From the NCBI RefSeq assembly GCF_014653695.1, contig NZ_BNAR01000004.1, forward strand, positions 452,645-516,644: a DNA stretch of 64,000 nt, given 5' to 3'. The notes under the pieces are model-generated. The model did no database searches. It saw nothing but the letters and a program-made list of their open reading frames with translations, and was not told where the DNA came from. This stretch comes from Lentzea cavernae (GTDB lineage Bacteria > Actinomycetota > Actinomycetes > Mycobacteriales > Pseudonocardiaceae). The translations under genes and the position numbers were made by a program. Below, in pieces: positions 1 to 8,763 of this stretch. Numbering within the stretch: the first letter of the stretch is position 1; the number at the start of each line of letters is the position of its first letter.

Positions 1-301
1 CGCTGCGCACCGCGCGCGTGGTGACCAGCGAGACGGGCCGGCCGGCACGGGGTGAGACGCCGTCCACGACGGCGAACCCGTGCCGCGCCGCCAGCGCCGC
101 TGCTCGCTCCAGCACCCACGTCTTCCCGGAACCCGACTCGGACTGCAGCACGACGACGTGCGCCGCGGCGCCTGCGCCGATCGTGGAGATCAAGTCCTCG
201 ACCACGCCCAGCTCGGCCTCACGGCCGTGCGGCGGTGCTACCGCCGCCACGCTGGGCACGAACGAGGGATCGAAGCCCTTTTCCAGATTCCCCTGAGACA
301 C
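1..301 (-). CDS. LuxR/AAA-type ATPase regulator, 5' part only
   Basis: This is the N-terminal 100 codons of a gene that runs off the left edge. It starts with GTG at 301, preceded by an AGGAGA ribosome binding site. The product opens with about 25 variable residues, then PHGREAEL, a typical lead-in to an AAA ATPase module, and then a perfect Walker A motif (GSGKT) near residue 58. Large STAND/LuxR regulators (MalT or AfsR-like) and similar ATPase regulators start this way. The DNA-binding domain, if present, lies outside the window, so the subfamily cannot be fixed. A role in transcriptional control is inferred from the architecture alone. Confidence 0.6.
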   Translation of the reverse strand, partial: MSQGNLEKGFDPSFVPSVAAVAPPHGREAELGVVEDLISTIGAGAAAHVVVLQSESGSGKTWVLERAAALAARHGFAVVDGVSPRAGRPVSLVTTRAVRS

Positions 302-432
302 GCCAACTCTCCTATGCGTGTTGTCCAGCCGGGCAACTGCGCATGTCATCGTTGTCATCGGAAGTCGTGAAAACCTCGCCGACCAACGTCCACCACGCGG
401 AACACATTGCTATTCCGGAGCGGATCCACTTT

Positions 433-467
433 ATCTCAATTGGCGGCCGTTATATCTCAACTGGCAG
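433..467. repeat. Imperfect direct repeat ATCTCAAYTGGC
   Basis: Two copies of ATCTCAA(T/C)TGGC(G/A)G, at 433-446 and 454-467, are spaced exactly 21 bases apart, i.e. two helical turns. They sit about 130-165 bases upstream of the regulator start at 301, in a stretch visibly richer in A+T than its surroundings. Helical phasing suggests a dimeric regulator site. The rest of the 302-770 interval shows no convincing gene. Confidence 0.35.
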
Positions 468-770
468 TCACCCCGCACTCGACATGGGATATGAAACAAC
501 CCTTCACATTGGCCGCCTATGCTGTTTCCCATGATGGCGGAGCTGCCAGACCGATGTCAACGAGACCAAATGAGTCGGTCAATCTTTAGGAAGAACCCCA
601 AAGTCAGAACGCCCCGGTGGATCAACTGAATCTGATGATTGGCGGGCATCCGCCTGCGACCGGACCGCCGCACGGCCCTCGACGATCAGACGTGAAAACC
701 TGAAAAGGTATTCATCGGCGCACGCGGGTTCGGGCATCCCGGGGCGGCCCGGTGCCCCGGACAGCAGAAA

Positions 771-802
771 CGGGCGGGATGGGGAGACCCCATTCCCGCC
801 CG
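771..802 (-). terminator. Stem-loop terminator after the repeat-protein gene
   Basis: CGGGCGGGATGGGG (771-784) pairs with CCCCATTCCCGCCCG (788-802) around the short loop AGA, with one bulged base. It lies just past the stop codon of the minus-strand gene ending at 823 and has no T-run, as is common for GC-rich actinomycete terminators. Confidence 0.65.
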
Positions 803-822
803 CTCCGCGGATGATCAGTCGG

Positions 823-2046
823 TCAGTCGCCCTCCACCTCGGTCGCGGACGTCGCCGTCGCGTCGGCGTCGCCGCCGTTGCCGCCGTTGCCGGTGTCACC
901 GCCGTTGGTGGTGCTGTTGTTGGCGGCGAGGCCGGAGTCCCCCGTGGAGGTGACGCCGGAGTGGCCCGAACCCGTGCCGGTCAGGCAGTTCGAGTAGACG
1001 CACATGACCCACGCGTCGTTGTCACCGGTGTCGCCGGACGCGCCGGTGTGACCCGTGTTGCCGGACACCGCGGTGTTGGCGCTCACGGCGTGGCCGCCGT
1101 TGCCGGACGCCCCGCCGTTGCCCGCCGTGGCGGTCGCAGTGGCGTCGGAGTCGCTGTGGACGGCGTTGTCGTCGGCGTCGTCGGTGTCACTGTGGACGGT
1201 GACGTCCGATTCGGCGTCGTCCGACTCAGTCTGGACGGCGGCGAGTTCCGTTGTGGCGACGGCATCTCCGCCGTTGCCGCCGTTGCCCGTGTCACCGCCG
1301 TTGGTGCTGCTGTGGTTGGTGGCGTCGCCGGAGTCCCCCGTCGACGTGCTGCCGGAGTTGCCCGAACCCGTGCCGGTCGTGCAGGTGGCGTGGACGCACA
1401 TCACCCAGGCGTCGTTGTCGCCCGTGTCGCCGGAATCGCCGGAGTGGCCGGTGTTGCCGGAGACGGCGGCGTTGTGGCTGAAGGCGTTGCCGCCGTTGCC
1501 GGAGGAAGCGCCGTTGCCGGCCGTGGCGGTCGCCGCGGCCTCGGAGTCGCCGTGGACGCCGTCCTCGTCGTCCGACTCGGTCTCCGCGGCGGTGACCGCC
1601 GTGGCGTCGGCGTTCCCGCCGTTGCCGCCGTTGCCGGTGTCACCACCGTTGGTGCTGCTGTGGTTGGTGGCGTCGCCGGAGTTGCCCGTGGCAGTGGTGC
1701 CGGAGTGCCCGGAACCGGTGCCCGTCACGCACGTGGCGTGGACGCACATCACGTGCGCGTCGTTGTCACCGGTATCGCCGGAATCCCCGGAGTGGCCGGT
1801 GTTCCCCGACACCGCCGTGTTGTGGCTGACGGCGTGGCCGCCGTGCCAGGAGGGAGCTCCGTGCCCGGCGACAGCGGCCGCCGAGGTGTGGTGGCCGAGC
1901 CAGTCGCCGTGATCCCCATGTCCCGCACCGTGTCCGTACGACGGGTGGAACGGGTGGACGTCGGCGTTGGCGGTCGAACCGCCGGCCAGGACGAGACCAC
2001 TGGCCGCTACCGCGGCCAGCAGACTCGCTTTGACGTTCTTGCGCAT
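823..2046 (-). CDS. Secreted protein with three long Gly/Asn/Asp-rich Cys-pair repeats
   Basis: The 407-residue product starts at ATG 2046 behind AAAGGAAG. A Sec signal peptide (MRKNVKAS, hydrophobic core, cleavage near TANA-DV) is followed by a His/Gly-rich stretch and three copies of a unit of about 115-130 residues. Each unit carries VSGNTGH(S/T)G, GDTGDNDA, a Cys-x4-Cys core (CVHATC, CVHATC, CVYSNC), TGTGSG and NGGDTGNGGNGG. Acidic spacers rich in Asp, Glu and Ser join the units. No enzyme motif is seen. Low-complexity composition with one regularly placed Cys pair per unit suggests an extracellular structural or surface protein, perhaps a beta-solenoid held by disulfides. I know of no named family, so function is open. 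It is a monocistronic gene with its own terminator. Confidence 0.8.
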   Translation of the reverse strand: MRKNVKASLLAAVAASGLVLAGGSTANADVHPFHPSYGHGAGHGDHGDWLGHHTSAAAVAGHGAPSWHGGHAVSHNTAVSGNTGHSGDSGDTGDNDAHVMCVHATCVTGTGSGHSGTTATGNSGDATNHSSTNGGDTGNGGNGGNADATAVTAAETESDDEDGVHGDSEAAATATAGNGASSGNGGNAFSHNAAVSGNTGHSGDSGDTGDNDAWVMCVHATCTTGTGSGNSGSTSTGDSGDATNHSSTNGGDTGNGGNGGDAVATTELAAVQTESDDAESDVTVHSDTDDADDNAVHSDSDATATATAGNGGASGNGGHAVSANTAVSGNTGHTGASGDTGDNDAWVMCVYSNCLTGTGSGHSGVTSTGDSGLAANNSTTNGGDTGNGGNGGDADATATSATEVEGD

Positions 2047-2395
2047 GGTCTTCCTTTCATGCGAGGCGTCTTCTGGTGCGGCCGCGCGGTTCGTCCACGA
2101 CCCGGAGCACTTCGGCGTCCGGTCCGCAGGTCCGCCACCTGCCGCCGCGCCGGTGTCCCGTGCAGAAGTCCTCCCGTCTCCGGCGGAACACCTTCGTTGC
2201 GCCGTTTGGAGTAGCCGCGACGAGGTGCTGAAAACCTGCCCGGCATCTGCCAGCTGAACGGGCGACAACCGGTACGCCTGCGCCGATCATGACACCCACC
2301 GGGAAGGGGGGTTCACCTCGGACAGGGGACGCATGATCGTATGACCGGTCACCGCCAGCCACGGACGACCAGCTGCGTGACGGTCACCGCGAGGG
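2047..2395. other. Long leader/intergenic region upstream of the repeat-protein gene
   Basis: About 350 bases separate the start of the repeat protein from the stop of the next minus-strand gene. It must hold the promoter of the repeat-protein gene. I saw no convincing promoter hexamers, no recognisable riboswitch core and no credible small ORF with a ribosome binding site. Confidence 0.4.
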
Positions 2396-3217
2396 TCAGA
2401 TGAGCGCCTCGAAGCAGCGCAGGACCTGCACCTTGCCGTACTGGACCTTCGCGTAGACCGTGGCCGTCGCACGCCAGCGGCGGTTCACGCACAGCACCCG
2501 CACGGCCCAGTAGCCGTACCAGGGGATCTCCTCGTCGCTCCACTCCTCCAGCTCGTCCCTGCTCGGCAGGTACGTGCGCGAGGACGCCAGCTCCAGCAGC
2601 CGGGTCGTGTCCACCCCGGTGAAGCTCGACGGCAGGTGGCGCGCGAGGTCGAGCAGCACCCGGTCGCAGTCCTCGCCGATCCGCCTGATGTCCGGCAGGT
2701 GCGGCGAGAGCCCGGAGAAGTACGCCGACACCACCCTGCCGATGCTCTGGGACAGGCCGGGATCGTCGTCCGTGTCGACCAGGGACTCCAGGATGTTCAT
2801 CAGCCGGGTGTCGAGGGCGTCGAGGTCGTCGCGCCACCGTTCCAGCCGAGCGATCTCCTCGTCGTCGGAGTACTCGGTCTCCGTCCGGACGGCCTTGTCG
2901 CGCGCCTCACGAAGGCGGCGTGGCCTGCGGGTCTCCTCGCGGTGCATCACGTAAACGGCCACGACGGCGACGACCGCGATCACCGCCACGCTGATCACCA
3001 GCACCACCAGCACCGTCGCGACCACGCCCAGCACCGCGACGACGAAGTTCTCGAACGGCTGGAACGACACCAGCAGCCAGACGAACGCCGCGATCGACCC
3101 GGCCGCCAGCACGACCTTCACCAGGCAGCCGCCCACCCGAGTGGCGAGAACGGCCAGCACGACGCTGAGCCCGACGGCAAAGAGCGGATCGCGCATCACC
3201 TTCAGCACGGGTTCCAT
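2396..3217 (-). CDS. Hypothetical membrane protein, three N-terminal TM segments
   Basis: The 273-residue product starts at ATG 3217. Hydrophobic segments lie near residues 11-28, 32-47 and 53-90 (a very long Val/Ala/Ile-rich stretch that may form more than one helix), followed by a basic MHREETRRPRR turn and a soluble C-terminal half rich in charged residues. That half has helical, Leu-containing sequence (RIGEDCDRVLLDL) and no catalytic motif. It resembles uncharacterised actinobacterial membrane proteins in which a membrane anchor carries a helical cytoplasmic domain. It is divergent from the HEAT-like gene to its right. Function unknown. Confidence 0.7.
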   Translation of the reverse strand: MEPVLKVMRDPLFAVGLSVVLAVLATRVGGCLVKVVLAAGSIAAFVWLLVSFQPFENFVVAVLGVVATVLVVLVISVAVIAVVAVVAVYVMHREETRRPRRLREARDKAVRTETEYSDDEEIARLERWRDDLDALDTRLMNILESLVDTDDDPGLSQSIGRVVSAYFSGLSPHLPDIRRIGEDCDRVLLDLARHLPSSFTGVDTTRLLELASSRTYLPSRDELEEWSDEEIPWYGYWAVRVLCVNRRWRATATVYAKVQYGKVQVLRCFEALI

Positions 3218-3347
3218 GTCCGTGCCTCGTCCGGCACCGTCTCACCGTTAGCCGGTGCCGCGCAGGTCGAGCCCTTCGGCGGCAGCCCTCGAGGTGACGC
3301 GCCCTGCTAGCCTCCACGCCACTCTCCTCGACCTGGTGGGACGGACC

Positions 3348-4985
3348 GTGTTCGACGCTGATGACCTGCCCGCCTTCGAGCCGCCGGAGTTCGACGAACA
3401 CCAGGGCGACGAGGAAGACGTGGAGCGGCCGCCGTTGCGCGGCAGCACGACGCCACCCGCCGGACTGCACGACGTGGACTGGGCGGCTCTCGAAGACGCG
3501 TACGGCACGGCCGGCGAGACCCCGTGGTTCATCGAGGCGCTCACGAGCGATGATGACGGTGATCGCGATTTCGGTGTGTACGGCCTGTATTCGGCCACCA
3601 CGCACCAGGGTTCGGTCTACAGCGCGTCCAGGGCCGCGATCCCCTTCCTGGCCGAACTCGTGCGCCGGGACATTCCAATGGCACTGGTGTTCCTCGCCAG
3701 GATCGCCGTCGGCGAGACGCATTTCGTGGCACGGCCTGACGACGTCGCCAAGGCCACCAGCGAGTACGCGGACGAGGTCGCGGAGTTCGCTGATGACATC
3801 GAGGCGGCGTGGGCCCGCACCGGCGACGACGAGGCGTTGCGGCTGCTCGTCCTGCTCGGCCGGGAACCGAAGGGGTTGCCCGCTCTCACCCCGGACGCGA
3901 CCGCGGGACTGTGCCTTGCCCACGGTTTCCTCGCCGCGCGGGACAACGGCGTTGTTCCAGGCGGCGCGAAACACACCGGTGCGAGAGTGGAACACGTTGC
4001 CGCAGCACGGGATCTGATGGCGAACAGCCCGTCGCTGCACGTGCGAGGCGCTGCCGCGGCGTGCCTGGTCCATTCAGGATTCGCCGACGACGACGCGCTG
4101 GCGCTGCTCCACCACCTCGCGCAGGGCGAGTACCCGGTGCACGACGTGTGGACGGCTGACCTGGCCGACCTGGCGGCCTCGGCGTGGTGCTTCGGCACGG
4201 ACGACGACGGGCTGCTGACGGCATCAGGGAACACCCGGCCGAACCTGCACTCCCGGCTGCTCGAGCGGGTGGCGCGACAGTTCCGCCCCAGCGGCGAGGT
4301 CTACCGCCCGGTGTCACCGGAGGAGCTGACGGCGGCCCAGCGCACGACCCTGGAGGCCGCGCTGCGCGGCGCGCCGGAGGCGATCACCGGCGTGGACGCG
4401 GACCACCTGCGGGTGGACGTCCCGGGAACGGTGGCCGCGGCGCGGCGGCTGCTCGGCACCGCCAGTGGCGAACTGAGCCGCCGCACCTCCCAGGGGCCGC
4501 TGTGGTTCGTGCTGGAGGACGCCCTGTTCGCGCGGGGTGACGGGAAGGTCGCACTCGCCGCCCTGGCCGAGGTGGACGCGTGGGCCGCGCTCAGCGAGGT
4601 GTTCACCGCCCGGCAGCCGGGCGGCACGGCCGAGTCGATCACCCTGACCGTGCGGCACGGCGACGACGCCGCCACGCTCGCACTGTGCTCGACCTTCGCC
4701 GACGCACTCGCCGATCACCGCACCCGGGTGGAGGAGTTCCTCGACGGGTGGCTGTCCGTGGTGTCCGAAGTGGACGGATACGACCTGGCGTTCGCGGTGC
4801 CCGCACAGCGCATCGGCACGGCATTGGTGGCTCTTGCCCGGTCGGGTGGACTACCGGTGCGATTCCACCCGATGGTCAAGCCTTACCACCGGTTCCCGGA
4901 GTTTTCCAAGGTTCCGTTGCCGCTCTTGCGCGAACTGGTGGAGCAACTACCGGAGGACGTCCGCGCCGCCCGTCTCGCAGAATGA
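3348..4985 (+). CDS. HEAT-repeat-like hypothetical protein
   Basis: The 545-residue protein is taken to start at GTG 3348 (VFDADDLPAFEP) because a GGGACGG ribosome binding site lies just before it. An upstream in-frame ATG at 3255 has none. The sequence alternates amphipathic helices, with blocks such as IPFLAELV, ARDLMANSP and RGAAAACLVHSG that look like HEAT/ARM-type units. No enzyme motif is visible. Proteins beginning like this are common in Streptomyces-like genomes without an assigned role. It has no close operon partner, and the gene downstream has its own ribosome binding site after 145 bases. Confidence 0.7.
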   Translation: MFDADDLPAFEPPEFDEHQGDEEDVERPPLRGSTTPPAGLHDVDWAALEDAYGTAGETPWFIEALTSDDDGDRDFGVYGLYSATTHQGSVYSASRAAIPFLAELVRRDIPMALVFLARIAVGETHFVARPDDVAKATSEYADEVAEFADDIEAAWARTGDDEALRLLVLLGREPKGLPALTPDATAGLCLAHGFLAARDNGVVPGGAKHTGARVEHVAAARDLMANSPSLHVRGAAAACLVHSGFADDDALALLHHLAQGEYPVHDVWTADLADLAASAWCFGTDDDGLLTASGNTRPNLHSRLLERVARQFRPSGEVYRPVSPEELTAAQRTTLEAALRGAPEAITGVDADHLRVDVPGTVAAARRLLGTASGELSRRTSQGPLWFVLEDALFARGDGKVALAALAEVDAWAALSEVFTARQPGGTAESITLTVRHGDDAATLALCSTFADALADHRTRVEEFLDGWLSVVSEVDGYDLAFAVPAQRIGTALVALARSGGLPVRFHPMVKPYHRFPEFSKVPLPLLRELVEQLPEDVRAARLAE

Positions 4986-5130
4986 CCGGTAGCACATGAG
5001 CGCGTTCACGCACAAGGAATTCCCGGCGTCATCGGCGTTGTTGTTTTCCCCGACCGGACGAACGCCGCGCCGTTTACCACCCCGTTGATTCGTGCAACCT
5101 CCCTGCACGGGACTCAGGGGAGGAATCGAC

Positions 5131-6099
5131 ATGTCGTTCGGCCGTGGTTCGGGTGCGATGGCGCTCGGGGCCGGTGTCAGCGCGGGTCTCGTGTGGGGTC
5201 TGGCGTTCGTGTTGCCGGACCTGCTGACCGGGTGGTCGGCGGTGGCGGTGACAGCGGGCCGGTACCTCGCCTACGGCGTGCTGTCGCTGGCGTTGTTCGC
5301 GCTCGGCGGCGCGGCGGTGCGGCGGATCGCCCGGCGGCACTGGGCGCCGGCCCTCGGGTTCGGCATCGCCGGCAACGCCGGGTACTACCTGCTGCTCGTC
5401 ATCGGCATCCAGACCGTCGGCGCGCCGGTCACGAACATGGTCATCGGGTGCATCCCGGTGACGATGGCGTTGGTGGGCAACCGCGTCTCGAAGCTGTGCC
5501 CGTGGCGCAGCCTGGCGCTGCCGGTGACGCTGGTGGCGATCGGGCTGGTGGTGGTGAACGGGCTGGAGATCTCCGGTGCGCAGGCCACCGAACCGACGTC
5601 GACGATGACGAAGGTGCTCGGCCTGCTCGCGTGCGCCGCCGCCGTGGCGTTGTGGACCTGGTACGGCATCGCGAACGCCAAGTTCATGGCGGAGAACCCG
5701 GACGTGCCCGCCGGGCAGTGGGCCACCGTGGTCGGTGTCGCGACCGGTGCCGTCACGGTGGTGGCGCTGCCGCTGGCCGCGGTGACGGGGCAGTTGAGCG
5801 TCGCACCCGGAGGCACGGGTGTCGCGGGCTTCGTGGTCGTCGCGATCGTGCTGGGCGTGCTGGTGTCGTGGGTGGCCACGTGGCTGTGGAACGCCGCTTC
5901 GGCGAAGCTCTCCCCCACCGTCGCCGGGATGTTGGTGAACGTCGAGACGTTGTCCGGCTACACCTACGTCTACGCGGCCCGGCAGGAGTGGCCGCCGCTG
6001 GGGCAGGTGCTGGGGTTCGCGCTCATCATGGTCGGTGTGGTGCTGGTGATCCGCGTGCAGAACAAGGCGGCGGAGCCCGTGGCGGTGGGCGCGGCCTGA
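5131..6099 (+). CDS. DMT-superfamily (EamA-like) transporter
   Basis: A 322-residue integral membrane protein starting at ATG 5131 behind a strong GGGGAGG site. About ten hydrophobic helices are visible, arranged as two similar halves as in EamA drug/metabolite transporters. Conserved-looking features include VWGLAFVLP in helix 1, GNAGYYLL and GAPVTNMV in the first half and VSWVATWLWN in the second. It ends convergent with the minus-strand cluster operon and shares its terminator. Its place beside the biosynthetic genes suggests export of the product or an intermediate, but that is inference from position. Confidence 0.8.
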   Translation: MSFGRGSGAMALGAGVSAGLVWGLAFVLPDLLTGWSAVAVTAGRYLAYGVLSLALFALGGAAVRRIARRHWAPALGFGIAGNAGYYLLLVIGIQTVGAPVTNMVIGCIPVTMALVGNRVSKLCPWRSLALPVTLVAIGLVVVNGLEISGAQATEPTSTMTKVLGLLACAAAVALWTWYGIANAKFMAENPDVPAGQWATVVGVATGAVTVVALPLAAVTGQLSVAPGGTGVAGFVVVAIVLGVLVSWVATWLWNAASAKLSPTVAGMLVNVETLSGYTYVYAARQEWPPLGQVLGFALIMVGVVLVIRVQNKAAEPVAVGAA

Positions 6100-6106
6100 G
6101 ACGGCG

Positions 6107-6139
6107 AACGGGGGCGTGCCTTGGTGGCACGCCCCCGTT
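6107..6139. terminator. Perfect bidirectional hairpin terminator
   Basis: AACGGGGGCGTGCC (6107-6120) is followed by the loop TTGGT and the exact reverse complement GGCACGCCCCCGTT (6126-6139): a perfect 14-bp stem between the convergent transporter (stop 6099) and aminotransferase (stop 6155) genes. It serves both strands. Confidence 0.85.
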
Positions 6140-6154
6140 GTCGCGTTTCGAGGA

Positions 6155-7414
6155 TCAGCCCGCGAACGAGGCGACCCGCTCGGGAAGCGTGGCCCGCATC
6201 GACCGGTCGAGCCTCGCCACCAGTTCCTCGCAGTCCTCGGACGTGATGACCAGCGGGGGCGTGAGGACGACCGTGCTGCCCGCGGTGGACAGCAGCAGGC
6301 CCTCCTCGCGGCACCGCAGGCGCAGTTCGGCCACGGTGCCGGCGTCCGCGTCGAGGTCGACGCCGATCATCAGGCCCCTGGCGCGCACCGCCACCACTCC
6401 GTCGAGCGCGGAGAGCGCCCGTTCCAGCTGCTCGCTCCTCTCCCCGACGTTGGCCAGCACGCGGCCGTCCGCCAGCTCGTCGAGCACGGCGAGGCCCGCC
6501 GCGGCGGCCACCGGGTTGCCGTCGCCGGTCGATCCGTGCGGCAGCACCACTCCTGGCCGCGCGGTGGCCGCGGCCAGCACCTCGGAGGTGGTGGCGATGG
6601 CGGCCAGCGGGACGTAGCCGGAGCTGATCCCCTTGCTCAGCAACACCATGTCCGGGCGCAGTCCGAGCTCGCCGGTGACGGTGAGCGCGCCGGTGCGGCC
6701 GAACCCGGTGGACACCTCGTCGATCACGAAGTGGATGCCGTGCTCCTGGCACAGCCGCTGCACCTCGGCCAGGTGGCCGGGCGGCGCCTCCTGCACGCCG
6801 GTGCCCAGGACCGGTTCGAGCACGATCGCGGTGACGCGGTCCGGGCCGATCCGCTCGACCTCGGCGCGCAGGTGGTCGAGGTCCCACGGGCGCACGTGGT
6901 GCACGCCGGGCGTGAGCGGTCCGTGCAGCGCGTGCACGTCCGGCTCACCGGTGATCGCCGTGGCGAGGCCGCCGATGCCGTGGTAGCCGTCGAGCTGGGC
7001 GATCACGTGCGTGCGGTCCGGGTCGCCGCCGACGATGCGGGTGAAGCGCGACAGGAACACCGCGCCCTCCACGGCCTGCGCGCCGGTGGTGCACAGCCGC
7101 ACGTGCCGCAGGTGTTCGGGCAGCACGGCGACCAGTCGCTCGGCGTAGCGCAAGGTGATCTCGGCGGGCTGGTCGTGCCGGATCGACTGGGCCACGGGCA
7201 ACGTCGCGAGCTGGTGGGCGATGGCCTCGGCGACGGCCCGGTTGTCGTACCCGAGGCTCGCGTTCCACAGCGCCGACCGCGCGTCGAGGTACTCCCGGCC
7301 GCTCGCGTCGGTGACGCGGCAGCCCCGTCCGGACACGAGCGCCCGGCCGCGCACCTCCTCCGGCGAGGTGTCCCGGGTCCGTGCGCTGAACCACAGCGCG
7401 GTGGTCTGGCTCAT
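6155..7414 (-). CDS. Class III PLP-dependent aminotransferase
   Basis: The 419-residue enzyme starts at ATG 7414 behind GGAGGAACG. It has the full class III fold signature: YHG near 144, the cofactor-anchoring Asp in IDEVSTGFGRTG (Asp232) and the Schiff-base Lys in LLSKGISSGYVPL (Lys261). Length is normal for the family (ornithine, diaminobutyrate, adenosylmethionine-aminooxononanoate and lysine-epsilon aminotransferases). It is the last gene of the 12-gene minus-strand operon. It probably moves an amino group between an omega-amino acid or aldehyde and a keto acid such as 2-oxoglutarate. The saccharopine-pathway genes in the same cluster make an aminoadipate-semialdehyde-type substrate plausible, but the sequence does not show which substrate is used. 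Confidence 0.88.
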   Translation of the reverse strand: MSQTTALWFSARTRDTSPEEVRGRALVSGRGCRVTDASGREYLDARSALWNASLGYDNRAVAEAIAHQLATLPVAQSIRHDQPAEITLRYAERLVAVLPEHLRHVRLCTTGAQAVEGAVFLSRFTRIVGGDPDRTHVIAQLDGYHGIGGLATAITGEPDVHALHGPLTPGVHHVRPWDLDHLRAEVERIGPDRVTAIVLEPVLGTGVQEAPPGHLAEVQRLCQEHGIHFVIDEVSTGFGRTGALTVTGELGLRPDMVLLSKGISSGYVPLAAIATTSEVLAAATARPGVVLPHGSTGDGNPVAAAAGLAVLDELADGRVLANVGERSEQLERALSALDGVVAVRARGLMIGVDLDADAGTVAELRLRCREEGLLLSTAGSTVVLTPPLVITSEDCEELVARLDRSMRATLPERVASFAG

Positions 7415-7451
7415 CGTTCCTCCTGGCTCGTGGTTCGTTCTTCTGGGGATG

Positions 7452-8243
7452 TCACTGCGACTTGAGCGCCGCGGCGAGCAGGTCGGGCAGTTCCGGGGAC
7501 GGCAGGAACGCGGCGTTCCACAGCGCGACGTGGCGCAGCCCGTCGGCGACGGGCAGGTCCCTGGTGCGGTCGAGCACCGCCTTGACGCCCGCGACCGCGG
7601 CGGGCGGGTGCCCGGCGATCTGCCGGGCGGTGGTGAGGGCGTCCTCCCACAGCGCGTCGGCGTCGGGCGCGACCCTGGACACCAGTCGCAGCGCCAAGGC
7701 CTCCTCGGCGCCGACGTCACGGCCGGTGAGGGCGAGCTCCCTGGTGGCCGCCTCACCGATGACGTGCGGAAGCCGTTGCAGGCTCCCGAGATCGGCCACG
7801 ATGCCGAGTCTCACCTCGCGCAGCGAGAACGACGCCGGCGCCGAGGCGAGCCGGATGTCGCACGCCGACACGAGGTCGAGTCCCGCGCCGACGCACGGCC
7901 CGTGCACGGCGGCGATCCACGGCAGTCTGCTGCGGTTGACCGCGCCGAGGGCGTCCTGCATCGAGGTCGCCTCGGCGAGCAGCCGCTCGCGCAGGTCGGG
8001 CCTGCGGGTGAGCCTGCGGTAGTGCGGCAGGTACCAGAGCAGGTCGAGCCCGCCGCTGAAGCACTCCCCCGCACCGCGCAGCACCACGGCCCGCACGTCC
8101 TCGTCGGCGTCCAGTCCGGCCACCAGAGCGGGAAGTTCGGTCCACACCAGACCGCCCATGACGTTGCCTTCACCGGTGCCGTCGAGCACGACCTCGGTGA
8201 CGCCCGCTCCGAGGTGGCGCACCGAGAACGTCCGGAAATCCAT
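7452..8243 (-). CDS. Enoyl-CoA hydratase/isomerase family, dienoyl-CoA-isomerase-like
   Basis: A 263-residue crotonase-fold protein starting at ATG 8243. The oxyanion-hole segments CFSGGLDLLW and HGPCVGAGLDLVSACDIR are intact. The motif GIVADLGSLQRLPHVIG is characteristic of delta3,5-delta2,4-dienoyl-CoA isomerases (where the Asp is catalytic), rather than of hydratases that use two Glu residues. It may shift a double bond in a CoA- or ACP-bound intermediate. The gene is 37 bases upstream of the aminotransferase and 10 bases after the flavin reductase, so it belongs to the same transcript. Substrate unknown. Confidence 0.82.
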   Translation of the reverse strand: MDFRTFSVRHLGAGVTEVVLDGTGEGNVMGGLVWTELPALVAGLDADEDVRAVVLRGAGECFSGGLDLLWYLPHYRRLTRRPDLRERLLAEATSMQDALGAVNRSRLPWIAAVHGPCVGAGLDLVSACDIRLASAPASFSLREVRLGIVADLGSLQRLPHVIGEAATRELALTGRDVGAEEALALRLVSRVAPDADALWEDALTTARQIAGHPPAAVAGVKAVLDRTRDLPVADGLRHVALWNAAFLPSPELPDLLAAALKSQ

Positions 8244-8253
8244 TCACAACCCC

Positions 8254-8745
8254 CTAGTCCAGCGCGCGGAACGCTCGCTGGTGCAGGACGAGCGGTGCGC
8301 TGGTTGTGTCGACGTCGTGCCACAACGGCATTCCGACCAGCAACGCGTGATCGCCGTAGACGAGTTCGTCGCGCAGGTCGCAGACCATCGCGGCGGCGGC
8401 GTCGGCGAGCAGGGGCACGCCGCTCACGACGTGGGTCGGCACGTCCCGGAAGCGGTCGGCCTGGGTCCCGGTGGCGAACCGCCCGCACAGGTCGCTCTGC
8501 TGCGAGCACAGGACGCTCACGCCGAACAGCCGTGTTCTGCGGATCGCCTCGAGCGTGCCGCTGCCGGTGGCCAGCGACACGAGCAGCGTCGGTGGCCGCA
8601 CGGACAGCGACATCATCGCGTTGACGGTGCACCCCGCGGGCGCGGAGCCGTCGTCGGTCGTGATGACCGTGACGCCGGTGGGCCACTGGGTCATGAAGTC
8701 GCGGAACTCGGTGCCGGGTGCGGAAAGCCTGTCCTGGGTGCGCAT
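8254..8745 (-). CDS. Flavin reductase (HpaC/BtrV-like small component)
   Basis: A 163-residue NAD(P)H:flavin oxidoreductase starting at ATG 8745 after GGAGGAGG. Family hallmarks are FMTQWPTGVTVITT near the N terminus, GCTVNAMMSLSVRPP (the flavin-binding strand-loop) and a C-terminal segment with GDHALLVG. Such proteins supply reduced FMN or FAD to a partner monooxygenase. The obvious partner is the acyl-CoA-dehydrogenase-fold flavoprotein at 10958-12145 in the same operon. BtrV plays this part with BtrO in butirosin side-chain synthesis. The gene lies between the TrpB-like and isomerase genes with gaps of 18 and 10 bases. Confidence 0.85.
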   Translation of the reverse strand: MRTQDRLSAPGTEFRDFMTQWPTGVTVITTDDGSAPAGCTVNAMMSLSVRPPTLLVSLATGSGTLEAIRRTRLFGVSVLCSQQSDLCGRFATGTQADRFRDVPTHVVSGVPLLADAAAAMVCDLRDELVYGDHALLVGMPLWHDVDTTSAPLVLHQRAFRALD

Positions 8746-8763
8746 GGCGTCCTCCTCCGGCCG

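Noticed and set aside
811-2214. Long plus-strand ORF of 467 codons opposite the secreted repeat protein
   Set aside because: It is the antisense of a repeated GC-rich gene. The minus-strand frame has a signal peptide, a binding site and a terminator; this one has only low-complexity sequence.
2047-2395. Riboswitch (for example ydaO-type) in the leader of the repeat-protein gene
   Set aside because: I could not find a conserved core; only weak, imperfect stems are present.
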